DNA of 7,632 nucleotides from Deltaproteobacteria bacterium. GTDB lineage: Bacteria; Desulfobacterota; Desulfobacteria; Desulfobacterales; JAFDCJ01. The position numbers and the translations under genes are program-made. Position 1 is the first letter of the stretch; every line of letters starts with the position of its first letter. Below the pieces are notes generated by a model, which did no database searches, was not told where the DNA came from, and saw only the letters and a list, made by a program, of their open reading frames with translations. The stretch lies in contig JAJRVC010000639.1 of the NCBI GenBank assembly GCA_024277475.1, positions 1-7,632 of the forward strand. The letters run 5' to 3'. Shown here one piece after another: positions 1 to 4,582 of the stretch.

Positions 1-232
1 CCGATGGGGATTGCTTTCGGAAGTCTTTAACGATTTTTTTGATTTCAGGGATCGGGAGGTAATAATTGTCTCTGAGGTCTTTGATCAGTCGAATCTGGTC
101 CACGTAGCTTTCATTATATTCAGCGGAGTTCACGCCTGATTTGCGAGGTTTGCGCAATAGGCCCTGGCGGATATAAAAATGGATAGTTTCTTTGGGAACG
201 CCGGTTCGCTTGACCAGCTGGCGAATCTTCAT
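1..232 (-). CDS. MerR-family transcriptional regulator, N-terminal part (cut by window edge)
   Basis: The reverse strand reads from an ATG at 232 through 77 open codons to the window edge. The product begins MKIRQLVKRTGVPKETIHFY and continues with IRQGLLRKPR, which is the MerR helix-turn-helix (IRQLVKRTGVPKETIHFY, residues 3-20) followed by the family hallmark normally written RYYexxGLL (here HFYIRQGLL, residues 18-26). Residues 39-70 (YNESYVDQIRLIKDLRDN, then LPIPEIKKIVKD) fit the wing and second helix-turn-helix pair. A GAGG Shine-Dalgarno sequence lies at 238-241, 5 nt before the start. The C-terminal effector or dimerisation part is outside the window, so the ligand is unknown. MerR proteins typically bind dyads between -35 and -10 and often control a divergent neighbour; here that neighbour is a beta-oxidation cluster, so an acyl-CoA-responsive regulator is a reasonable inference, not shown. 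Confidence 0.9.
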   Translation of the reverse strand, partial: MKIRQLVKRTGVPKETIHFYIRQGLLRKPRKSGVNSAEYNESYVDQIRLIKDLRDNYYLPIPEIKKIVKDFRKQSPS

Positions 233-291
233 GATTACCTCGGATGATATGACGAGAGAAGTGATGTTGGTAAAGAGTTGGTTGCCCCGGT

Positions 292-319
292 AATAAACCG
301 CTGCCGTAAAAATTGTCAA
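292..319 (-). promoter_or_regulatory. Candidate promoter for the MerR-type regulator gene
   Basis: On the reverse strand a perfect TTGACA (-35) lies at 319-314. A possible -10, TTTATT, follows at 297-292 with a 16-bp spacer; TATTAC at 295-290 with 18 bp is the alternative. Either would give a leader of roughly 50 nt before the ATG at 232. The -35 is convincing, the -10 is weak (4 of 6 matches), and the exact start cannot be decided by eye. Confidence 0.45.
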
Positions 320-349
320 GCTAAAAATCAAAAATATTTATGTTGACAA
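313..349. promoter_or_regulatory. Inverted repeat TTGTCAA / TTGACAA spanning the divergent promoters
   Basis: TTGTCAA (313-319) and TTGACAA (343-349) are perfect 7-bp inverted copies separated by 23 bp. Each contains the -35 hexamer of one of the two divergent promoters, so the symmetry may simply reflect two consensus -35 boxes back to back, or may also serve as an operator. Confidence 0.4.
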
Positions 350-374
350 ATTTTAATAATATTATAAATGATAT
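343..374 (+). promoter_or_regulatory. Candidate promoter for the beta-oxidation cluster, with MerR-like long spacer
   Basis: A perfect TTGACA is at 343-348 in a very AT-rich stretch. Candidate -10 boxes are TATAAA at 363-368 (14-bp spacer, too short) and TGATAT at 369-374 (20-bp spacer, too long for ordinary sigma-70 but in the 19-20 bp range used by MerR-activated promoters). The spacer contains the palindrome ATAATATTAT (356-365), with further matching bases TT/AA at 353-354 and 367-368. This suggests a promoter that needs the divergently encoded MerR protein. The region is so AT-rich that chance palindromes are common, so confidence is moderate. Confidence 0.45.
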
Positions 375-376
375 TC

Positions 377-419
377 GTGTGCAATATGTTACATGTGGTT
401 CATGTAGCGTATTGCACGT
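377..419 (+). promoter_or_regulatory. Long stem-loop / inverted repeat in the leader of the acyl-CoA dehydrogenase gene
   Basis: GTGCAATATGTTACATG (379-395) faces CATGTAGCGTATTGCAC (401-417) across the 5-nt loop TGGTT. On DNA 15 of 17 positions are complementary. In RNA the two others are G.U wobbles, giving an unbroken 17-bp stem, extendable to 19 bp by two more wobbles (377-378 with 418-419). It lies at or just after the expected transcription start of the + strand cluster and has no U-tract behind it, so it is not a standard intrinsic terminator. It could be a dyad operator just downstream of the promoter or a 5' mRNA-stabilising hairpin. Confidence 0.6.
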
Positions 420-458
420 TATGCCTATTTTGTTGTAGAATCGTATCTGATAAAAATC

Positions 459-493
459 CTGCAAGCCGTAACTCGCAACCCGTAACTCGCAAC
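459..493. repeat. 7-bp tandem repeat array (five units) next to the Shine-Dalgarno site
   Basis: CCGTAAC TCGCAAC at 466-479 is repeated exactly at 480-493, and the preceding CTGCAAG (459-465) fits the same pattern. Each unit is 7 bp with consensus near YCGYAAC. The array ends 3 nt before the AAGGAG ribosome site at 496-501. Confidence 0.75.
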
Positions 494-510
494 TCAAGGA
501 GTTTAGAACT

Positions 511-2328
511 ATGCCACAACAAGCAGCAGACAGAAGAGACCAGGAATTTGTTATCTGGGAACAAATGAATTGTGAAGAAATTTTAAAGCATGAGACCTAC
601 CATGAATTCAATAAAAAGACTTGCGACATGATCATTACGGACGCCAGGGCCCTGGCACTCACGGAAGTGCTGCCGCCGCTCACAGACGGCGATGAGCAGG
701 GTGTTCGTTTCGAAAACGGCACTGTCAAGGTGCCCGAGAGTTTTCATCGGGTCTTCGACCTGGTCCTGGAGGGTGACTGGCAGAACCTGAGCGTGCCGGT
801 CGATATGGGAGGGCAGGGCGCCCCGGCCTTTATCGGCGCGGCCGTGGCCGAGTATTTTCTGGCTGCCAACTGGGCGCTCTACTGTTATGCGACCATGGGC
901 AACGGCACTGCCCTGATCATCCAGCTGTATGGGACGCAGGAGCAGAAAAAAAAGTATGTGCACAAGCTTACCGCTGCCCAATGGGGCGGCACCATGTTGC
1001 TGACCGAGCCCGAGGCCGGATCCGATGTGGGGTCGCTGACCACCACTGCAGTGAAAAATCCGGACGGAACTTACAGTCTGACCGGCAATAAAATTTTTAT
1101 TACCAACGGGGAGTTTGACCTGGTGGAAAACATCATCCATCCGGTTCTGGCCCGTATTGAAGGAGATCCTCCGGGGACCAAAGGAATCACCCTTTTTCTG
1201 GTTCCAAAATACTTCGTCAACGAAGACGGCAGCCTTGGCGATCGCAACGATATTATCTGCACCGGGGTAGAAGAGAAACACGGCATTCACGGCAGCGCCA
1301 CATGCAGTATGACACTGGGCAGCAAAGGGAATTGCGTCGGCTATTTGTTGGGGGAGGAACGCCGGGGTATGAAAATCATGTTCAACATGATCAACCATGC
1401 CCGGATGAGCACCGGTCTGCAGGGCTTAGGATACGCTTCGGCAGCTTATCTCCTGGCAGTCAATTATGCCCGGGAAAGGGTTCAGGGCCGGGACCTGGAA
1501 AATTTTGCCGATCACGGCGCACCTTCGGTGCCGATTATCCACCACCCGGATGTACGCCGGAACCTGTTGTGGATGAAATCTTACGTGGACGGCATTCGCA
1601 GTTTTTTTTATTTTTTGACCAAATGCGGCTCTCAGGCAGTCGTTGCCGCCCGCCCTGAAAAAAAAGAGCGTTATGAAGACCTGTTCAGTATGCTTACCCC
1701 CATCGTAAAAGATTACCTGGCGGTAAAAGGGCATGACGTCTGCATTCAGGCCATCCAGGTGTTTGGCGGCGCCGGATATACCCGGGACTATCTGGTGGAA
1801 CAATACGCGCGTGATTGCAAAATAACCACCATTTATGAGGGTTGCAGCGGGATTCAGGCCATGGATCTGCTGGCACGCAAAATCGGCATGAAAAAAGGTT
1901 TGGTTTTTATGAATTTTCTGGGCGAGATTCAAAAGACCGTCGCCCGGGCAAAAGAGACAAACAGTCTGGAAGATCTGGCCGGTAAAGTCGAAACTGTCGT
2001 CAATCGGTTGGGAGAGATTGCACTTCATATCGGCAAAATGGCGACATCAGCGGATTTCAAGGTGGGTTTTGCCCATTCACTGCCGTTTCTTCACGTCATG
2101 GGGGACACCATTATGGCCTGGATGCTGCTGTGGCGGGCGGTGGTTGCTTCTGAGAAATTGGCTGGCAAGCCCAAGAAAAAGGATATCGCTTTTTACGAGG
2201 GCCAAATCAAAACCGCTGAATTTTTCATCAATACGGAGCTTCCGTTGACATCCGGTAAGATGGATTCCATCAAAGGCGGATGTGCCGCTGCCATAGAAAT
2301 TTCAGATGAGGGCTTTGGTGGATTATAG
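511..2328 (+). CDS. Acyl-CoA dehydrogenase, long (~600 aa) type
   Basis: This 605-residue flavoprotein should introduce the alpha,beta double bond into an acyl-CoA, passing electrons to ETF. It has the acyl-CoA dehydrogenase layout: N-terminal helical domain, the FAD-binding beta-domain signature TEPEAGSD (165-172) with TGNKIFITNGEFD at 191-203, EKHGIHGS (255-262), and the C-terminal helical domain with FGGAGYTRDYLVEQYARD (418-435). E443 in TTIYEG (439-444) aligns with the catalytic base of medium-chain acyl-CoA dehydrogenase. The extra ~150 C-terminal residues place it with ~600-residue DmdC-like/FadE-like members rather than the ~380-residue short types; chain-length specificity cannot be read from sequence. 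The start at 511 is preferred: AAGGAG lies 9 nt upstream, and the MPQQAADRRD opening is typical of this subfamily as I remember it. M19 (565) lacks a comparable ribosome site. First gene of the cluster, opposite the MerR regulator. Confidence 0.95.
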   Translation: MPQQAADRRDQEFVIWEQMNCEEILKHETYHEFNKKTCDMIITDARALALTEVLPPLTDGDEQGVRFENGTVKVPESFHRVFDLVLEGDWQNLSVPVDMGGQGAPAFIGAAVAEYFLAANWALYCYATMGNGTALIIQLYGTQEQKKKYVHKLTAAQWGGTMLLTEPEAGSDVGSLTTTAVKNPDGTYSLTGNKIFITNGEFDLVENIIHPVLARIEGDPPGTKGITLFLVPKYFVNEDGSLGDRNDIICTGVEEKHGIHGSATCSMTLGSKGNCVGYLLGEERRGMKIMFNMINHARMSTGLQGLGYASAAYLLAVNYARERVQGRDLENFADHGAPSVPIIHHPDVRRNLLWMKSYVDGIRSFFYFLTKCGSQAVVAARPEKKERYEDLFSMLTPIVKDYLAVKGHDVCIQAIQVFGGAGYTRDYLVEQYARDCKITTIYEGCSGIQAMDLLARKIGMKKGLVFMNFLGEIQKTVARAKETNSLEDLAGKVETVVNRLGEIALHIGKMATSADFKVGFAHSLPFLHVMGDTIMAWMLLWRAVVASEKLAGKPKKKDIAFYEGQIKTAEFFINTELPLTSGKMDSIKGGCAAAIEISDEGFGGL

Positions 2329-2424
2329 AAGACAGAAGTCAGATAACAGATAACAGAGGACGGATGACTAATGACAGAGGGCAGAAATAAGGTTTCAGGT
2401 GTCGGGTTTCAGGTGTCAGAAGAC
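2327..2424. repeat. 14-unit tandem array with strict 7-bp period
   Basis: Starting inside the TAG stop of the acyl-CoA dehydrogenase gene, 98 bp can be cut into 14 consecutive heptads without a phase break. The consensus is A-G-R-N-N-N-C: G at position 2 in 13 of 14 units and C at position 7 in 13 of 14. Exact duplicates include AGATAAC (2341-2347 and 2348-2354), AGGTGTC (2397-2403 and 2411-2417) and AGAAGAC (2327-2333 and 2418-2424). Within it, GGTTTCAGGTGTC occurs twice with a 14-bp (2 x 7) offset (2391 and 2405). Non-coding, in the gap before the ligase gene. Confidence 0.85.
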
Positions 2425-2427
2425 AGA

Positions 2428-2484
2428 GTAGGGCCGCACACCGTGGCGGCCTATTCGGATCGGCACGGTGGCCGATGCCCCTAC
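2428..2484. repeat. Imperfect inverted repeat GTAGGG...CCCTAC, ~57 bp
   Basis: GTAGGG (2428-2433) pairs with CCCTAC (2479-2484), and inside them CACCGTG (2439-2445) pairs with CACGGTG (2464-2470), with a small bulge and a GC-rich remainder. It starts where the heptad array stops. GC-rich elements ending in GTAGGG/CCCTAC are a familiar class of dispersed intergenic repeat in environmental bacteria. No U-tract follows, so an intrinsic terminator is less likely. Confidence 0.55.
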
Positions 2485-2532
2485 CTTCCGAACAGAAGTC
2501 GCCGATATAAGAGTCATATGACATAATCCGAC

Positions 2533-2546
2533 ATATAGAATATAGA
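2533..2546. repeat. Two tandem 7-bp units (ATATAGA)
   Basis: ATATAGA occurs at 2533-2539 and again directly after at 2540-2546, 1 bp before the next palindromic repeat. Two units alone could be chance, but the period equals that of the other arrays in the window. Confidence 0.5.
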
Positions 2547-2547
2547 C

Positions 2548-2575
2548 CGTCATTCCTGCGAAGGCAGGAATCCAG
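2548..2575. repeat. dRS3-like palindromic dispersed repeat
   Basis: ATTCCTGC (2552-2559) and GCAGGAAT (2564-2571) form a perfect 8-bp stem with the loop GAAG, flanked by CGTC on the left and CCAG on the right. The pattern CGTCATTCC-n-GGAATCCAG is a well-known dispersed intergenic palindrome in many Proteobacteria, resembling Neisseria dRS3 (ATTCCC-N8-GGGAAT). Its reverse-strand translation gives the spurious peptide WIPAFAGMT often seen in false hypothetical proteins. Confidence 0.7.
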
Positions 2576-2630
2576 AAAATTAGGAATGCTATCGATTTAA
2601 ATAGAAAAGACAGCGCGAAGCGATACCATA

Positions 2631-2651
2631 AATCTTCAATCTTCAATATTC
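2631..2651. repeat. Three tandem 7-bp units (AATCTTC, AATCTTC, AATATTC)
   Basis: Three heptads in a row, the third with one change, end 4 bp before a small hairpin and about 20 bp before the ribosome site of the ligase gene. Same period as the other arrays. Confidence 0.65.
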
Positions 2652-2654
2652 AAT

Positions 2655-2669
2655 CCCGGCTTTTCCGGG
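2655..2669 (+). promoter_or_regulatory. Small hairpin directly upstream of the ligase ribosome site
   Basis: CCCGG (2655-2659) and CCGGG (2665-2669) form a 5-bp GC-only stem with the loop CTTTT. AGGAGG follows at 2672-2677, only 2 nt after the stem. It leaves the ribosome site single-stranded and is not followed by a U-tract, so it may modulate translation or mRNA ends rather than terminate transcription. Confidence 0.35.
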
Positions 2670-2682
2670 TTAGGAGGTAATA

Positions 2683-4344
2683 ATGGAAAACAGACCCTGG
2701 CAGCGACATTATGACTACAGTGTGCCTTTGACCATTCGTTACCCGCGCGTTCCTGCCCACTATTTTTTAGACATTCCGGCCGGCAATTTTCCGAACAAGC
2801 CGGCAACCAATTTTTACGGGACCGAAATGACCTTCTGGGATCTCAGACAGCAGGTCCTGCGAATGGCCAATGCCATGGCCGAGATGGGTGTTAAAAAGGG
2901 TGATCGCATCGGGGTCCACCTGCCGAATTGTCCCCAGTATATCATTGCCTATTATGCTGCTTTAAATCTGGGCGCCGTCGTTGTCAATCTGAACCCCATG
3001 TACACGGTTGATGAATTGAAAGCACTTACCTCCGATACAGGTGTTTCCACGCTTTTTACCTTCGATATGGTGTTGCCGAATATCCGGCCGCTTTGCCGGG
3101 AAGTGGATATCGCCCGGGTTGTCGTTACGCGGGTTACCGATTACATCGAAGGGTTCGGACAGAGCACACCCGAGGAGCTGGAGCTGGAAGAAGGGTGGCA
3201 TCATTTTCCCCGGGTGCTGGAAAATGCATCCGGCACCCGGTTGCCCCGGATTGACATATTGCAGGACGACCCGGCCCTGATCCAGTTCACCGGGGGCACC
3301 ACCGGTTTGCCCAAGGGTGCTGTACTCACTCACGGGAATCTGGTAGCGGCCACTATGCAGTGCTCCCTGTGGGGTGCCGCCTTTACAGATCTGATGCCTC
3401 CCGAGAAACGCAGTGTAATGGCGCTCTTGCCTTTCTTCCATGTATATGGAACTATCGTGGTATTAAACTGGGGCATGTTTAACTGTGCCACTCAAATTTT
3501 GGTGCCACGTTTTGAACTCGATGAATTTATGGGTTTGCTGACCAATTTTGAGAGAATTACCTTTTTCCCGGCCGTCCCGACCATGATCAATGCTGTCATC
3601 AACCATCCTAAAGCCGAAGAACTCGAATTGGGCAAAAAATTGGGATTGTTTAACAGCGGCGGCGGCCCTATGCCCCTGGAGCTTATCGAGCAGACCCGGG
3701 ATATGGGCATCAACTACGGTGAAGGCTGGGGCATGAGCGAAACAACGTCACTCGGGATTGCAAATCCACTGATGGGAATGAAAAAAGCCGGCAGTATCGG
3801 TATCCCCTTTCCGGATACGGATGTCAGAGTCGTTGATATCGAACAAGGTGTTGAGGATGTGCCCCAAGGTCAACCGGGAGAATTGATTATTCGCAGCCCG
3901 TTGACGATGAAAGAATACTGGAACAATCCGGAGGAAACCGCCGGCCAGATGAAAAACGGCTGGTTGTACACCGGAGACATCGTCGTGCAGGATGAGGATG
4001 ATTATATTGCCATTGTGGACCGCAAAAAGGACATGATTATTGCCGGGGGATACAATGTTTATCCCCGTGAAATCGACGAGGTCCTCTACCAGCATCCAAA
4101 GGTTGCCGATGCAGTAGCTGTGGGGATTGCGGATGAGTACCGGGTAGAGACGATTAAGGCCTTCGTGGTGCCTAAGGAAGGTGAAACATTAACGGAGGAG
4201 GAAATCATCGGTTTTTGCAGAGAAAAACTGGCTGCATACAAAGCGCCAAAAATGGTCGAGTTTCGGGATGAGCTTCCCAAGTCGGCAGTGGGCAAGGTTT
4301 TGAGGAAGGTTTTGCGGGATGAAGAGGCCGCGAAGAATAAATAG
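2683..4344 (+). CDS. fadD: Fatty-acyl-CoA ligase (AMP-binding, FadD-like)
   Basis: This 553-residue adenylate-forming enzyme should activate a free carboxylic (probably medium or long chain) acid with ATP and CoA, the entry step of beta-oxidation. All core motifs are present: A3 nucleotide-binding loop FTGGTTGLPKG (202-212), the WGMSETTS motif (349-356, equivalent to YGxTE), GWLYTGD (426-432), the hinge and A8 motif DRKKDMIIAGGYNVYPREID (446-465), and the C-terminal A10 motif LPKSAVGK with catalytic lysine K538. Length matches FadD-type ligases (~550-560). The start is fixed by AGGAGG at 2672-2677, 5 nt before the ATG. No signal peptide or membrane segment is apparent; a cytoplasmic, possibly membrane-associated enzyme is expected. 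The fadD symbol reflects family resemblance; substrate range, including branched or aromatic acids, is not decided. It lies 354 bp after the dehydrogenase, a gap full of repeats. Confidence 0.93.
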   Translation: MENRPWQRHYDYSVPLTIRYPRVPAHYFLDIPAGNFPNKPATNFYGTEMTFWDLRQQVLRMANAMAEMGVKKGDRIGVHLPNCPQYIIAYYAALNLGAVVVNLNPMYTVDELKALTSDTGVSTLFTFDMVLPNIRPLCREVDIARVVVTRVTDYIEGFGQSTPEELELEEGWHHFPRVLENASGTRLPRIDILQDDPALIQFTGGTTGLPKGAVLTHGNLVAATMQCSLWGAAFTDLMPPEKRSVMALLPFFHVYGTIVVLNWGMFNCATQILVPRFELDEFMGLLTNFERITFFPAVPTMINAVINHPKAEELELGKKLGLFNSGGGPMPLELIEQTRDMGINYGEGWGMSETTSLGIANPLMGMKKAGSIGIPFPDTDVRVVDIEQGVEDVPQGQPGELIIRSPLTMKEYWNNPEETAGQMKNGWLYTGDIVVQDEDDYIAIVDRKKDMIIAGGYNVYPREIDEVLYQHPKVADAVAVGIADEYRVETIKAFVVPKEGETLTEEEIIGFCREKLAAYKAPKMVEFRDELPKSAVGKVLRKVLRDEEAAKNK

Positions 4345-4365
4345 TTAATTGTTATTAGTTATTGG
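4345..4365. repeat. Three tandem 7-bp units (TTAATTG, TTATTAG, TTATTGG)
   Basis: Three related heptads start immediately after the ligase stop codon. Read on the opposite strand they become CCAATAA CTAATAA CAATTAA, the same AATAAC-like word as the array at 4397-4417 but inverted. Confidence 0.6.
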
Positions 4366-4378
4366 GATCTGAGAATAG

Positions 4379-4404
4379 TGATTGGTGATAAATTTTACTA
4401 ATCA
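4379..4404 (+). repeat. AT-rich stem-loop downstream of the ligase gene
   Basis: TGATTGGT (4379-4386) faces ACTAATCA (4397-4404), 7 of 8 complementary on DNA and the eighth a G.U pair in RNA, around an AT-rich loop. It sits between two inverted heptad arrays. It could help define the 3' end of the ligase message, but there is no GC-rich stem or U-tract, so I do not call it a terminator. Confidence 0.35.
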
Positions 4405-4417
4405 ATAACAAATAACC
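4397..4417. repeat. Three tandem 7-bp units (ACTAATC, AATAACA, AATAACC)
   Basis: Three heptads in a row, closely related to the pair at 4546-4559 and to the inverted array at 4345-4365. Confidence 0.6.
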
Positions 4418-4460
4418 TGGATGGTGAGTCATTAATTTTAAAGTCGAAGCAGCATAAAGA

Positions 4461-4483
4461 TCGCGGCTGAAAGCCGCTCCCAC
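4461..4483. repeat. REP-like palindromic element
   Basis: GCGGCT (4463-4468) and AGCCGC (4472-4477) form a 6-bp stem with loop GAA. On the reverse strand the element reads GTGGGAGCGGC, then TTTCAGCCGCGA: the GGAG head followed by an imperfect palindrome that is typical of REP sequences mobilised by RAYT (TnpA-REP) transposases in Pseudomonas and relatives. One copy is visible and no RAYT gene is in the window. Confidence 0.65.
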
Positions 4484-4545
4484 AATCTCATAAAATGATG
4501 AAGACAGTTTTTGCTATTTTTTAACAATAACGTCACTGTTTGACG

Positions 4546-4559
4546 ACTAACCAATAACC
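4546..4559. repeat. Two tandem 7-bp units (ACTAACC, AATAACC)
   Basis: These units match the words of the 4397-4417 array and end 8 bp before the ribosome site of the next gene. A 5-bp inverted repeat CGTCA/TGACG (4531-4535, 4541-4545) directly precedes them. Confidence 0.5.
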
Positions 4560-4582
4560 AACTATGCGAGGGGGTTAAGAGT

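Larger units (their letters stand above)
2329..2682. other. 354-bp repeat-rich intergenic gap without a gene
   Basis: Between the dehydrogenase and the ligase I find no supportable coding region. The gap holds, in order, most of a 14-unit heptad array, a GTAGGG/CCCTAC inverted repeat, an ATATAGA duplication, a dRS3-like palindrome, a three-unit heptad array, a small hairpin and the ribosome site. Reading frames here on the reverse strand are translations of these repeats. No clear promoter or U-tract terminator was found, so read-through from the upstream gene is plausible. Confidence 0.7.

Noticed and set aside
368..568. 66-residue Cys/His-rich open frame on the + strand in the leader
   Set aside because: No ribosome site, its start lies at the predicted promoter, its Cys/His richness follows from the palindrome at 377-419, and it overlaps the acyl-CoA dehydrogenase in another frame.
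583..1398. 271-residue open frame antisense to the acyl-CoA dehydrogenase
   Set aside because: Shadow frame of a strongly recognisable gene; no domain, no ribosome site and composition typical of antisense reading.
2327..2424. CRISPR array
   Set aside because: The period is only 7 bp, with no 23-40 bp repeats, no unique spacers and no cas genes.
2339..2524. 61-residue open frame on the - strand
   Set aside because: Its TPETRHLKPYF segment is a translation of the heptad array; no ribosome site and no protein family resemblance.
2416..2646. 76-residue open frame on the - strand in the dehydrogenase-ligase gap
   Set aside because: Contains WIPAFAGMT, the well-known false translation of the dRS3-like repeat; the rest covers other repeats.
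4531..4545. CGTCA/TGACG hairpin as a terminator of the ligase gene
   Set aside because: Only a 5-bp stem, followed by ACTAACC rather than a U-tract, and nearly 190 bp after the stop codon.
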